Source: an alpha proteobacterium U9-1i
GTDB lineage: Bacteria; Pseudomonadota; Alphaproteobacteria; Caulobacterales; Aquidulcibacteraceae
Assembly: GCA_000974665.1 (NCBI GenBank)
Contig: BBSY01000002.1
Span: 1,736,001-1,800,000 of the forward strand
Reading direction: 5' to 3'
DNA length: 64,000 bases
Each line of letters opens with the position of its first letter. Within the stretch, counting starts at the first letter, position 1. The position numbers were made by a program, and so were the translations under genes. This document shows, in pieces, positions 1-10,547 of this stretch. The notes under the pieces were generated by a model. The model was not told the origin of the DNA. It saw only the letters and a list, made by a program, of their open reading frames with translations, and ran no database searches.

Positions 1-1041
1 GGCCTGATTTATCTCGCCGGCGTATTGGCGACATTCCTTGCGCTCGCGGGCGGATTGATCGCGCTTCGCGGCGCGGGCGAAGCGGTGGGGTGGGGTTTCC
101 AATTGCAGGCGCCCTGGGTGACGGCGGGGCTCGCGCTGTTGTTCTTCGTGATTGGCCTCAATCTCGTTGGGCTCTTCGAGGTCGGCGGTTCGTTGCAGAA
201 CGTCGGCGGTGGTTTCGCGCAACGTGGCGGCGATGCCGGCGCGTTTTTCACGGGCGCGCTTGCGGTCATCGCGGCGACGCCTTGCACGGCGCCTTTCATG
301 GCTGGCGCAATCGGCGCGGTGCTCACGCAATCGGCCGGCGTCACTCTCCTGGTGTTTGCGATGTTGGCGCTCGGTTTCGCGCTGCCGCTGGTGGCGCTTT
401 CGTTTGCGCCGGGCTTGCAGCGTTTGATGCCCAAGCCTGGCGCTTGGATGGAGCGCGCCAAGCACGTGCTGGCCTTTCCAATGTTCGCGGCCGCCGTGTG
501 GATGGCGTGGGTGTTGACGGAGCAGGCCGGCGCGAGCGGCGCGCTCGCTCTGCTGTCGCTGACGCTCGCGCTCACGTTTGCGATTTACGTCGCGCGTTGG
601 GGCCGTGTGTGGCTTGCGGTTGGCGCGATTGTGCTTGTCGCTACCGGCGCGATGTTCTGGCGGCCATTGCTCGGGCAGGAGCAGGTGGCGATCATCCCGA
701 AAGAAGAATGGAGCCCCGCCCGCGTCACTGAATTGCGCGGCGAAGGCCGTGCGGTGTTCGTGAATTTCACCGCCGCCTGGTGTGTCACCTGCAAGGTCAA
801 CGAAGTGACAGTGTTCAGCGATCCCGACGTCGCTCGGGCGTTCGAGGAAGAAAACGTCACATACCTCGAGGCGGATTGGACCAATCGCGACGAAACGATC
901 GCCGCTGCCTTGGCTGAACATGGCCGCGCCGGCGTACCGCTCTATTTGTTCTATCCAGCTGACGGCGGGGCGCCGACCGTCTTGCCTCAATTGCTGACTG
1001 AAGCTCTAATCACGCAAACAATCGTCGGAGACACGCCATGA
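1..1041 (+). CDS. DsbD-family thiol:disulfide interchange protein, C-terminal part (5' truncated by window)
   Basis: The reading frame is open from the first base, so the N-terminus lies outside the window. What remains is a hydrophobic transporter domain (about residues 1-215 of the visible part) with the conserved ATPCTAPFMAG segment typical of the DsbD/CcdA membrane domain, followed by a periplasmic thioredoxin-like domain with the redox pair in NFTAAWCVTCKVNE. Family knowledge: DsbD takes electrons from cytoplasmic thioredoxin across the inner membrane and passes them to periplasmic reductants. The stop overlaps the next start (ATGA, 1038-1041), so it is probably translationally coupled to the redoxin gene, a plausible electron acceptor. 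The N-terminal domain cannot be judged. Confidence 0.88.
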   Translation, partial: GLIYLAGVLATFLALAGGLIALRGAGEAVGWGFQLQAPWVTAGLALLFFVIGLNLVGLFEVGGSLQNVGGGFAQRGGDAGAFFTGALAVIAATPCTAPFMAGAIGAVLTQSAGVTLLVFAMLALGFALPLVALSFAPGLQRLMPKPGAWMERAKHVLAFPMFAAAVWMAWVLTEQAGASGALALLSLTLALTFAIYVARWGRVWLAVGAIVLVATGAMFWRPLLGQEQVAIIPKEEWSPARVTELRGEGRAVFVNFTAAWCVTCKVNEVTVFSDPDVARAFEEENVTYLEADWTNRDETIAAALAEHGRAGVPLYLFYPADGGAPTVLPQLLTEALITQTIVGDTP

Positions 1042-1679
1042 CTATGAACAAGCGGACATTTCTTGTCGGCGCGGCGGCGCTTGCCATCGTCGCAGGCGCG
1101 GGCGTTTCCATCTTCACCCGTGAGGCGGAAGCTGCTGTCCAAACCGGCGCGCAAGCGCCTGCGTTCTCGGTGCGCGACGCGAGCGGCGCGACGCGCACGC
1201 TGGCCGAATTCGCCGGCCGCACCGTGGTGCTGGAATGGACGAACCATGGCTGCCCGTATGTGCGCAAACATTACGACGCGGGGAACATGCAAATGCTGCA
1301 GCGTGAGGCCGCTGACGCCAACGTCGTTTGGCTGCAGGTGATTTCGTCCGCACAAGGCGAGCAGGGGTATCTGGATGGCGCTGGCGCGCAGGCGCGCGTG
1401 CGCACAGACAACGCAGCGCCCGCGGCGACTTTGCTTGATCCGACGGGCGTGATGGGCCGCGCCTATGGTGCGCGCAACACGCCGCACATGTACATCATCA
1501 ACGGCCAAGGCCGATTGGTGTATCAAGGCGCGATCGACGATCGTCCCAGCGCGCGTCCGAATACGCTTGAAGGCGCCAACAATTACGTGCGCGCCGCGTT
1601 GGCCGACATCGCGGCTGGCCGGCCGGTCGCGACAGCGGAAACCACGCCGTACGGTTGTTCGATCAAGTACGCGACCTAA
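1038..1679 (+). CDS. Periplasmic redoxin / thioredoxin-fold protein
   Basis: 213 residues. A Tat- or Sec-like signal (MTMNKRTFLVGAAALAIVAG) ends near residue 32, followed by a redoxin domain. The segment NHGCPYVRKHY corresponds to the active-site region of the AhpC/TSA-like thioredoxin fold, but with a single cysteine rather than CxxC. The end (ETTPYGCSIKYAT) carries another cysteine. It overlaps the upstream DsbD-like gene by four bases, which suggests the two form a redox pair; that functional link is inference. It could be a thiol peroxidase or a thioredoxin-like reductant; the substrate cannot be assigned from sequence. Confidence 0.8.
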   Translation: MTMNKRTFLVGAAALAIVAGAGVSIFTREAEAAVQTGAQAPAFSVRDASGATRTLAEFAGRTVVLEWTNHGCPYVRKHYDAGNMQMLQREAADANVVWLQVISSAQGEQGYLDGAGAQARVRTDNAAPAATLLDPTGVMGRAYGARNTPHMYIINGQGRLVYQGAIDDRPSARPNTLEGANNYVRAALADIAAGRPVATAETTPYGCSIKYAT

Positions 1680-2077
1680 CGAGAGGCCATATCTTGGCGC
1701 ACCGCCACGTCGGCGGCGGCGCCAGCGGCCATCGGCGCGAGCAGGATCGCATCGTCCAAGAGCGCCTTGAGGCCGTTGAACGCCATCGTGCGCTCTGTCG
1801 CGGTGTCGGCCGCCTGGAATTCTTCCACGCGTTCGCGGGCGTCCTCGGAAATGCCGCGGAAGATGCAGGGCATGTCCTGCGTGACCCCGGCTTCCCGGAG
1901 CGAGTCCGAGAGGCGGAGGGCGTCGCTGGAGAAATCCTCCAGGCCGGCGATGAAGGTCGCGTTTACCTCAGTCTGAGCCGCCAAGGCGCGGGCGTCGCCC
2001 TCAACCTCCGCGGCCAAAGTCGGGATTTCCGAAAGCGTGACAGCGCCGGCAAGCGCCATTGCGAGACAGGTGAGCAT
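1676..2077 (-). CDS. Small secreted protein of unknown function
   Basis: 133 residues with an N-terminal signal peptide (MLTCLAMALAGAVTLSEI). The mature part is mostly helical and acidic, with one cysteine (DMPCIFRGISEDARERV). I do not recognise a family. An AAGGGG ribosome-binding site lies about 8 bases upstream of the ATG. It converges on the redoxin gene and overlaps its 3' end by four bases. Codon use and composition look like genuine coding sequence of this genome. Confidence 0.6.
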   Translation of the reverse strand: MLTCLAMALAGAVTLSEIPTLAAEVEGDARALAAQTEVNATFIAGLEDFSSDALRLSDSLREAGVTQDMPCIFRGISEDARERVEEFQAADTATERTMAFNGLKALLDDAILLAPMAAGAAADVAVRQDMASR

Positions 2078-2264
2078 GAACGGGCCCCTTCGCCAATCAG
2101 TTGAGTGAGCCGGTAAGCAAGGAGGGCGCCGAGTCGGGCGGCGAGGGAATGCCGCGTGCCCCGCAATGACTGCATTAACCGTTGGAGGCTGCCACTTCGC
2201 AGCGTCCTAGCGCTGTTCGCGCCTCATGTTGCGGCGCCGCAAGGCCTGCGTTACCCACGAACCT

Positions 2265-3701
2265 ATGACCGCACCAGACGCCCCCCGCCCCAAAGCCCGC
2301 CGCGCGCGCGGGCTGATGGACCGTCGCGGGACGGGTCTGGCGGTCGAGCGTGAGCTGATCGCGCGCATCGCTAAAGTTTACGAGACCTGGGGGTTCGAGC
2401 CGCTGGAGACGCCGGCGTTTGAATACGCCGATGCGCTCGGCAAATTTCTGCCAGACCAGGATCGCCCCAACGAAGGCGTGTTCGCGTTCGAGGACGACGA
2501 GGAATGGGTGGCGCTTCGCTACGACCTGACCGCCCCGCTCGCGCGCTTCGTGGCCGAGAATTTCGACGCGCTGCCGAAGCCGTACCGCCGCTGGGCCGCC
2601 GGCCCGGTGTGGCGCAACGAAAAACCCGGCCCCGGACGTTTCCGCGAATTCTGGCAGTGCGACGCCGACACCGTCGGCAGCGCCAGCCCCGCCGCGGATG
2701 CTGAAATGATCGCGATGGCCTGCGAGGCGCTTGAGGCGGCGGGGGTGAAGCGGGGCGGGTATGCGCTCAAGGTTTCTACGCGCAAGTTGCTCGATGCCGT
2801 GCTGAACAAAATCGGCGTCGACGAGGGCGCGTTTTCCCCCCGCCTCGTCGTGTTGCGCGCCATCGATAAGTACGATCGGCTTGGCCGCGCGGGCGTGGAG
2901 GCCTTGCTCGGCGCGGGCCGTAAAGACGAGAGCGGTGACTTCACCAAAGGCGCCGGACTGGATGCAACGCAAAGCGCTTCAGTGCTCGATCTCGTCTCCG
3001 CTGGCGAAGGATCGCGTAGCGATGTCATCGCGCGACTGACGGATATCGCCGGTGCTGAGGCCGTTGCGGAACTCCAGCAGATCGACGCCGTTCTGACCGC
3101 GCTCCGCGTCAGCGACGAACAGGTCCAGTTTGATCCCACCATCGTTCGTGGCCTTGAATACTACACCGGCGCCGTGTTCGAAGCGCAGCTCATCGGCGGC
3201 GAGGGGCAGAGCTTTGGCTCGGTCGGCGGCGGCGGGCGTTATGACAATCTCGTCGCCCGCTTCCGTGGCGAGCGCATCCCCGCCACCGGCTTCTCCATCG
3301 GCGTCTCGCGCCTCGCAGCCGCGTTGCAAGAACAGCAGGCGGCGGAGGCGGACGGCCCAGTCGTCGTGTTGGTGATGGACCAAGCCCGCGTTGGCGATGC
3401 GTTTGCGATGGCGGACGAACTGCGCCGCGCGGGCGTGCGTGCTGAAGCCTATCTCGGCGGCGCTGGTATGAAAGCGCAGCTCAAATACGCTGACAAACGC
3501 GCAGCACCCATCGCCGTGATCCAAGGCGGCGACGAATTGGCGAAGGGCGTGGTGACGCTGAAGGACTTGAAGCTCGGCGCGAAACTCTCCGCAACCGTCG
3601 GCGATGACCGCGATGCCTGGAACGCGGCGCGCGAGAAATTGCAACGCGAAGCGCCGCGCGCACAGCTGGTTGCAGCGGTGCGCGAAATGCTCGGCACATG
3701 A
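2265..3701 (+). CDS. hisS: Histidyl-tRNA synthetase
   Basis: Class II aminoacyl-tRNA synthetase of about 478 residues. Motif 2 is visible as WRNEKPGPGRFREFWQCD, the histidine-specific loop as VRGLEYYTGAVFE, and motif 3 as the glycine-rich GGGGRYDNL followed by TGFSIGVSRL. A C-terminal anticodon-binding domain follows (VLVMDQARVGDAF onward). An in-frame ATG 39 bases upstream (2226) is possible, but the downstream ATG gives a typical N-terminus (PKARRARGLMDRRG). Neither has a strong ribosome-binding site. The gene overlaps hisZ by ATGA, so tRNA-His charging and the first step of histidine synthesis are made from one transcript. Confidence 0.96.
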   Translation: MTAPDAPRPKARRARGLMDRRGTGLAVERELIARIAKVYETWGFEPLETPAFEYADALGKFLPDQDRPNEGVFAFEDDEEWVALRYDLTAPLARFVAENFDALPKPYRRWAAGPVWRNEKPGPGRFREFWQCDADTVGSASPAADAEMIAMACEALEAAGVKRGGYALKVSTRKLLDAVLNKIGVDEGAFSPRLVVLRAIDKYDRLGRAGVEALLGAGRKDESGDFTKGAGLDATQSASVLDLVSAGEGSRSDVIARLTDIAGAEAVAELQQIDAVLTALRVSDEQVQFDPTIVRGLEYYTGAVFEAQLIGGEGQSFGSVGGGGRYDNLVARFRGERIPATGFSIGVSRLAAALQEQQAAEADGPVVVLVMDQARVGDAFAMADELRRAGVRAEAYLGGAGMKAQLKYADKRAAPIAVIQGGDELAKGVVTLKDLKLGAKLSATVGDDRDAWNAAREKLQREAPRAQLVAAVREMLGT

Positions 3702-4813
3702 GCGCCGAAACCGCTCGCCTGGCGATCCGCGCTATTCTCGACGCGAAGGGCGCGACTTGGGTTGCGCCCGATGTGGTGCAACCGGCGGGCATTTATCTTG
3801 AGCTTTACGGCGAACAAATTCGCCGGCGCATCTTCCTCATCGAAAGTGGCGGCGAGGAAATGTGCCTGCGCCCCGATCTCACAGCGCCCGCCGTGCGCGC
3901 GGCGTTCGCGCTGCCGAAAGCGCCGGCGATCGTCGCCTATGACGGCTTGGTGTTTCGCCGCCAATTGGCGGGCACGTCGCGCGAGAGCGAATTCGGGCAA
4001 GTGGGCGCCGAATGGCTCGGAGAGGGCGCGTTCGATGTGAAGGCGGAAGCCGAGATCATCGCCGCGGCGCTGCAAGCGTGTGGCGCAGCGCCCAGAATGC
4101 GCTTGGGCGATGTCGCGGTATTGCGCGCGTTTGTGGATGCGCTGGGGCTTGCCCATCCGTGGCCGGCGCGGCTGATGCGCGCGCTGGCGCGGCCGGGTGG
4201 GTTGGCGGCGTTGCGCGCTGAACCGCGGCCAGCGCTTGATGATCAAGGCGCGGGCCTCGCCGAGGCGCTCGCGACCATGCCGGAAGATCACGCCGAAGCC
4301 GCCGTGGCCGATCTCCTCAATCTGGCGCGCATCACCAGCGTGGGCGGGCGGCCGCTCTCGGAAATTGCGCAACGTTTGCGTTTGCGTGGCGCGCTCGCCG
4401 CCGCGACGCCGCCGAGCGCCGCTCAATACGATCTCCTGGACGCGCTCACCCGCATCGACGCCGCCGACGGCCTCGCGCAAACCGAAAAGCTCGCACAATC
4501 GAAGGTGCTCGCGCAGCCTGCGAGCGCGCAAGTTGCAGTCGCCAACGCCAAGGCGCGCAGCGATGCGCTTGCCGGCGTGTTGCCGAAGGATTTCGCATTT
4601 GCGCCTGGCTTGGGGCGTAGCGTTTCCTATTACGACGGCTTCGTATTTGAACTGGAAGCGCCCGCGCTCGGCGATCGCGCCAGCCTTGGCGGGGGTGGGC
4701 GCTACGACGGCCTCGCGCGCGCGCTCTGGCCTGCCGGCAAGAAGGCGCCTGCATCGTTGCGCGCCGCTGGTTTTGCGCTTCGCCCGCACCGCATCGCGGA
4801 GGCGGCGCGATGA
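3698..4813 (+). CDS. hisZ: ATP phosphoribosyltransferase regulatory subunit (HisRS-like)
   Basis: 371 residues related to the catalytic core of HisRS but lacking the anticodon-binding domain, as expected for HisZ. Recognisable parts are the motif-1-like region (GGEEMCLRPDLTAPAVRAAF), a degenerate motif 2 (VFRRQLAGTSRESEFGQVG) and the glycine-rich ASLGGGGRYDGLARALWP. Family knowledge: HisZ forms a hetero-octamer with short-form HisG and confers activity and histidine feedback. It sits between hisS and hisG with four-base overlaps on both sides, indicating tight co-translation. Confidence 0.92.
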   Translation: MSAETARLAIRAILDAKGATWVAPDVVQPAGIYLELYGEQIRRRIFLIESGGEEMCLRPDLTAPAVRAAFALPKAPAIVAYDGLVFRRQLAGTSRESEFGQVGAEWLGEGAFDVKAEAEIIAAALQACGAAPRMRLGDVAVLRAFVDALGLAHPWPARLMRALARPGGLAALRAEPRPALDDQGAGLAEALATMPEDHAEAAVADLLNLARITSVGGRPLSEIAQRLRLRGALAAATPPSAAQYDLLDALTRIDAADGLAQTEKLAQSKVLAQPASAQVAVANAKARSDALAGVLPKDFAFAPGLGRSVSYYDGFVFELEAPALGDRASLGGGGRYDGLARALWPAGKKAPASLRAAGFALRPHRIAEAAR

Positions 4814-5775
4814 GTTTTGTTCTGGCCATTCCATCAAAGGGCCGCTTGCAGGAGCAGGCGAGCGAGTATCTGGCCGATTGCGGTCTGAAGCTCAGCCAAG
4901 GCGCGCGCAATTACGCCGCCCGCATCGCGTCGATCCCCGAGATCGAAGTACGCCTCATCTCCGCCGGCGAAATCGCCCGCGCGATCGCAGCCGGCGAAGT
5001 CCACGTCGGCGTGACCGGCGAGGACGTGCTGCGCGAAGCCGATCCGGACCTCGCGCGCACCGTGCCGGTGAAGCCGCTCGGCTTTGGCCGGGCCGACATG
5101 GTGATCGCGGTGCCCGATAGCTGGCTCGACGTGACACGCGTCAGCGATCTCGCGGAGGTCGCCGCGTTGCATCGCGCGCGCACCGGCCGGCGCATGCGCA
5201 TCGCTACAAAATATCTCGCGCAAGCGCAGGCGTTTCTCGATGCACGCGGCGTTGCCGATTATCGCCTGGTCGAAAGTCTCGGCGCCACCGAGGGAGCGCC
5301 TGCCGCCGGCGCCGCTGAAGCCATCGTCGACATCACCACAACTGGCGCCACGTTGGCGGCGAACCACCTGCGCACGCTTGCCGATGGCACGATCCTGAAA
5401 AGCCAAGCCTTGCTCGCGGCCAGCCGGGCCGCCCGCTGGAGCGAGGGCGCGCACAGCGCCTTCGAACGTATGCTGGACGTGATCGAGGCGCGCGCACGCG
5501 CCAAGACGCAGCGTCTGTTGCGTGTCGCGCCCGGTCCGGAAGGCGCCGAGCCCATGGTGGCGCGCGCGGCTGAACTTGGCTGCCGTTTGGCCTCGCCGAC
5601 GCCGGAGGGAGCGCTGTTGGAGCTCTATTGTCCAGCGGACAAAGTCTCCGCAGTTTGTGCTGCACTGCAAAATCTTTTTGGCGGCGCCATCGGCGTCTTT
5701 GAAGCGGATTTTCTGTTTGAGCGGCCAAACGCGGCATACGCGTCCTTCCGCGCCGCACTCGCCAAAGCGATGTAG
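4810..5775 (+). CDS. hisG: ATP phosphoribosyltransferase catalytic subunit, extended C-terminus
   Basis: 321 residues. The N-terminal ~215 residues are a clear HisG catalytic fold (AIPSKGRLQEQ at the start, the phosphate-binding EAIVDITTTGATLAAN near residues 168-185). It catalyses the first committed step of histidine synthesis, joining ATP and PRPP. The remaining ~105 residues (from about HSAFERMLDVIEARARAKTQ) are longer than in short-form HisG proteins that partner HisZ, and I do not see the usual regulatory-domain signature of the long form. The co-encoded HisZ makes this combination notable. The start overlaps hisZ by ATGA. Confidence 0.93.
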   Translation: MSFVLAIPSKGRLQEQASEYLADCGLKLSQGARNYAARIASIPEIEVRLISAGEIARAIAAGEVHVGVTGEDVLREADPDLARTVPVKPLGFGRADMVIAVPDSWLDVTRVSDLAEVAALHRARTGRRMRIATKYLAQAQAFLDARGVADYRLVESLGATEGAPAAGAAEAIVDITTTGATLAANHLRTLADGTILKSQALLAASRAARWSEGAHSAFERMLDVIEARARAKTQRLLRVAPGPEGAEPMVARAAELGCRLASPTPEGALLELYCPADKVSAVCAALQNLFGGAIGVFEADFLFERPNAAYASFRAALAKAM

Positions 5776-5821
5776 CTTTCCCGCACTCAGACATAAAACA
5801 TCACGCATTCGTGACATCCGC

Positions 5822-5850
5822 TTGACTTAATGGCTGACCGCACGTCTAGG
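5822..5850 (+). promoter_or_regulatory. Orphan sigma-70-like promoter between hisG and nhaA
   Basis: TTGACT at 5822-5827 and TCTAGG at 5845-5850 are separated by 17 bases, a good housekeeping promoter arrangement for this group. No convincing ORF follows on the plus strand before the hairpin at 5921-5953, since the next gene (nhaA) is convergent. The promoter could therefore drive a short non-coding transcript of about 100 nt. Assignment is by eye only. Confidence 0.4.
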
Positions 5851-5856
5851 CTTTCG

Positions 5857-5960
5857 CTTGATCGCTCGGGCGTCGCCAGGCGGTCGCGTTTCGGGGAGGA
5901 GACGCCCTTTATCGACGCGAAACGGCCGCGCCTCTTCGGAGTGCGCGGCCGTTATCGTTT
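5857..5960 (+). ncRNA. Candidate small RNA (promoter plus hairpin, no ORF)
   Basis: The stretch between the TTGACT/TCTAGG promoter and the GC-rich hairpin at 5921-5953 is about 100 nt and holds no plausible coding sequence. It contains a purine-rich GGGGAGGAGA patch at 5893-5902. I do not recognise it as 6S, SRP, tmRNA or another known RNA. The 3' part is antisense to the end of nhaA. Existence is inferred only from the promoter and hairpin. Confidence 0.3.
5921..5953. terminator. GC-rich hairpin between hisG/candidate sRNA and nhaA
   Basis: A perfect 11-bp inverted repeat: AACGGCCGCGC (5921-5931), an 11-base loop, and GCGCGGCCGTT (5943-5953). It overlaps the nhaA stop codon (5952-5954). No strong T-run follows in either direction (plus strand continues ATCGTTTCGG), so termination is likely but not textbook. 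It could serve both converging transcripts. Confidence 0.55.
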
Positions 5961-7214
5961 CGGGGCCGGCGGCGGTGGCTCCACGGCCTCAATCACCCCC
6001 GCGGCTTCGGCGGCGTCCTCGTCCCGCTCGAGCGCCGCGTGGCCGCGATGGCCGGCATTGGTGGTGAGCGTAAGCAGCGCCACCCCCAGCAAAGCCGAGA
6101 TCAGCGATCCACCCAAAACGCCGAAGCGCACAGGCGTCGCCAACTCGCCGGCGCCGAACGCCAGGTTGCCGATGAAGAGGCTCATGGTGAAGCCGATGCC
6201 GGCCACGCAGGCGAGGCCGACGAATTGCGGCAGGCTCGCCGGCAAACGCTGCCGCAGCAGAGCGCCTGCCGCCAATGTGGCCAGTGTGATGCCGATCGGC
6301 TTGCCGAGGATGAGCCCAAGCGCGGCGCCCAGTGCGACCGGATGCAAAACCGCGTCAAATCCTGCGCCCGCCAGAACGACGCCTGCATTGGCCAGCGCGA
6401 AGATCGGCATAATGCCGAGTTGCACCCACGGCTTCAGCGCGTGCTCAGCGGCAATCAAAGGTGAGCGCCCGTCCTTCGCGCGCATCGGTATGGCGAGCGC
6501 GGTGAGCACGCCGGCGATGGTGGCGTGGACGCCAGAGAGCAGCATGAAGCCCCACAGCGCGAGCCCCAACAGCCAATAGAGCCAGAGCGCGGTGACGCCG
6601 CTGCGGTTGAGCAGGAGCATCGCCACAAACGTCACCACTGCGCCGCCGAGCGCCCAACCGACGAGATGCGATGAGTAGAAGAGGGCGATCACGACGATGG
6701 CGCCCAGGTCGTCAATGATCGCCAGCGCCAAGAGAAACAGCCGCAAGCCCGCCGGCACGCGTGAGCCAAGCAGCGACAGCACGCCTACCGCGAACGCGAT
6801 GTCGGTGGCCGCCGGGATCGCCCAGCCGCGCGAATAGTCCGGATCGTGTCCGGCGATGGCAAGGTAGATCAAAGCGGGCGCGGCCATGCCGCCGACAGCG
6901 CCCGCCAATGGCAACCCAGCTTCGCGTGGGTTCTTGAACGGGCCTTCGATCGTCTCGCGCTTCAGTTCGAGCCCTACGAAAAGGAAGAAGATCACCATCA
7001 GGCCATCATTGATGACGAGGTGCAGGTTGACCGGATGACGGCCTGCGCCAAGGCCCACGGCGAGGCCGGCGATTTGGTCTTGGAGCAGGTGGTGGAAGCC
7101 TTCGCCGAGCGGGCCGTTCAGCAGCAGGAAGGACGTGATCGTCGCCGCTAGCAGCAGATATCCCGGGGTGGTGTCCCGTTCCCACCATGGTGTGTGCGTG
7201 CGCCCGCTGGTCAT
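5952..7214 (-). CDS. nhaA: Na+/H+ antiporter NhaA
   Basis: 420 residues with the many hydrophobic segments of NhaA. Family signatures are visible: FFLFVGLELKRE early in the protein, AIPAATDIAFAVGVL (the aspartate equivalent to E. coli D133) and LALAIIDDLGAIVVIAL (the adjacent aspartates equivalent to D163/D164). The protein exchanges external protons for internal sodium at the inner membrane and supports pH and salt tolerance. It is transcribed divergently from the hydrolase gene at 7332 and ends in the hairpin at 5921-5953. The C-terminal tail (EPPPPAPKR) is short and polar. Confidence 0.96.
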   Translation of the reverse strand: MTSGRTHTPWWERDTTPGYLLLAATITSFLLLNGPLGEGFHHLLQDQIAGLAVGLGAGRHPVNLHLVINDGLMVIFFLFVGLELKRETIEGPFKNPREAGLPLAGAVGGMAAPALIYLAIAGHDPDYSRGWAIPAATDIAFAVGVLSLLGSRVPAGLRLFLLALAIIDDLGAIVVIALFYSSHLVGWALGGAVVTFVAMLLLNRSGVTALWLYWLLGLALWGFMLLSGVHATIAGVLTALAIPMRAKDGRSPLIAAEHALKPWVQLGIMPIFALANAGVVLAGAGFDAVLHPVALGAALGLILGKPIGITLATLAAGALLRQRLPASLPQFVGLACVAGIGFTMSLFIGNLAFGAGELATPVRFGVLGGSLISALLGVALLTLTTNAGHRGHAALERDEDAAEAAGVIEAVEPPPPAPKR

Positions 7215-7331
7215 CTCGCGGAACCTACGGACAACGCGCCTCGGGGCAACAAAAACCGCTCAGCGTCCGGATCGCTGGACTTCGCGCCGCAAGCGCGCCA
7301 AATGGCTGCCCTCAAATGAATTGGCGGTGGA

Positions 7332-8399
7332 ATGGGCGCGTGGACCCGGATCGTTGCGCTAGCATGTGCGTTGGTGTTGCAGGCCGCCTGCGGCGCCGAG
7401 GCCGAGCGCGCGTCGACGGTGCCGCCGCCGCTTGAGACGCCCGCGCCGAGCGGCGCGAATGGCGTCGGTCGCGCTGACCTCGTACTTGGCGATGACGCTC
7501 AGCGCGTCGGGCTCGTCGCGTACTATCCTATTGCTCAAGGCGCATCCGCGCCGTCGGCGGCGTCGCAGATGAGCGAGCCCCACATCGCCAACCTCACTTC
7601 CCGCTTCGGCGCCGACGCCTCGTGGCAATTGGCAGCGGGGCGCGGTTACGCGTTGGCCGATGCGCCGATCGCAGAAGGACGTTGGCCGGTGATCGTGTTC
7701 GCGCCGGGATGGCGGCTCGCCGCGCACGATTATCGCGCATTGCTGGAGGATCTCGCGAGCCGCGGCTTTGTGGTGCTCGCGATCGCTGAATCCCCCGAGG
7801 CGCCGAGCCCGCCTTATGCGCAGACCGCCGCCGCGATCAACGCGGTCGTGGGCGATGCGCGGGCGCTGGCGGAGAGCGGCGAAGGCTTAGGGCGCGGCAT
7901 GGACGGCGCGCGCATCGCCGCCATGGGGCATTCCGTCGGCGGGGCCGCTGCAGCACTTGCGGCCAGCGAGAACGAAACGATCGGCGCTGTCGTCAATCTC
8001 GACGGCGATTTTGGCGGCGAGTCCGAGCATGCGTTGGTGCGGCGGCCGATCCTCTATCTCACCGGCTCCGATGCCAGAGAGCCTGAGCGCACGCATGAGC
8101 GGCGCGCCCGCACGTGGGCGCGCGTCAGCGGCAACGCCCCGCGTTCGGAGGCTTTGCAAGCAAGCGCGTTGCGCCATCTGGATTTTCTCGACGCGTCCTT
8201 GATCCGCGACGCAATTCCGGCAGACCGGCGTGAAAATCGTTTCGGCGATCTGCCGCCGCATCGGGGCATCGTGCTCGCCTCGACCTTGAGCGCAGCGTTC
8301 TTCGACGAAACCCTTCGCGCCCGCCCCGGTGCATTTGAAACGGCATTGCGCGTAACGCCAGAAGTCGCGCGTGCCGCAACCGTGGCGGTGGGGGGGTAG
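7332..8399 (+). CDS. Lipoprotein alpha/beta-hydrolase
   Basis: 355 residues. A lipoprotein signal (ALVLQAACGAEAE, lipobox LQAAC) anchors it to the envelope. The alpha/beta-hydrolase core has WPVIVFAPGW, the nucleophile elbow AAMGHSVGGAAAAL (serine in GHSVG) and a probable acid at VVNLDGDFGG. Overall it resembles PAF-acetylhydrolase or dienelactone-hydrolase-like carboxylic ester hydrolases. The substrate is unknown. A symmetric terminator hairpin follows at 8408-8435, shared with groL coming from the opposite side. Confidence 0.8.
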   Translation: MGAWTRIVALACALVLQAACGAEAERASTVPPPLETPAPSGANGVGRADLVLGDDAQRVGLVAYYPIAQGASAPSAASQMSEPHIANLTSRFGADASWQLAAGRGYALADAPIAEGRWPVIVFAPGWRLAAHDYRALLEDLASRGFVVLAIAESPEAPSPPYAQTAAAINAVVGDARALAESGEGLGRGMDGARIAAMGHSVGGAAAALAASENETIGAVVNLDGDFGGESEHALVRRPILYLTGSDAREPERTHERRARTWARVSGNAPRSEALQASALRHLDFLDASLIRDAIPADRRENRFGDLPPHRGIVLASTLSAAFFDETLRARPGAFETALRVTPEVARAATVAVGG

Positions 8400-8407
8400 T
8401 AGAACAA

Positions 8408-8435
8408 AAACGGCGGAGCGCAAGCTCCGCCGTTT
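8408..8435. terminator. Bidirectional terminator between hydrolase and groL
   Basis: A perfect 12-bp stem (AAACGGCGGAGC at 8408-8419, loop GCAA, GCTCCGCCGTTT at 8424-8435) lies just after the hydrolase stop and about 25 bases beyond the groL stop. T-rich sequence follows on the plus strand and A-rich sequence precedes, so it can act in both directions. Confidence 0.85.
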
Positions 8436-8460
8436 CCGTTTCTCGCCCTGAGAGGCTGGA

Positions 8461-10471
<2,011 letters not shown>

Positions 10472-10513
10472 GCGTTTGCTCCTTCTGATTGCAATTCTGA
10501 ACCGGGGGTCGAG

Positions 10514-10540
10514 TTAGCACTCGCCCTGCCCGGTTGCTAA
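10514..10540 (-). promoter_or_regulatory. CIRCE operator of groESL (HrcA binding site)
   Basis: An inverted repeat close to the CIRCE consensus TTAGCACTC-N9-GAGTGCTAA. On the plus strand it reads TTAGCACTC, a nine-base spacer, then GGTTGCTAA, so one arm is perfect and the other has two mismatches. It sits just downstream of the -10 box, where HrcA binding would block transcription of groESL. Confidence 0.9.
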
Positions 10541-10547
10541 CGGGCGG

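Noticed and set aside
2965..4837. Long antisense ORFs opposite hisS and hisZ
   Set aside because: They lack family features, ribosome-binding sites and natural protein composition; the genes opposite are unambiguous.
5830..6579. Plus-strand ORF running antisense through nhaA
   Set aside because: Sequence is arginine/serine-rich shadow of the nhaA membrane segments and begins within the candidate promoter.
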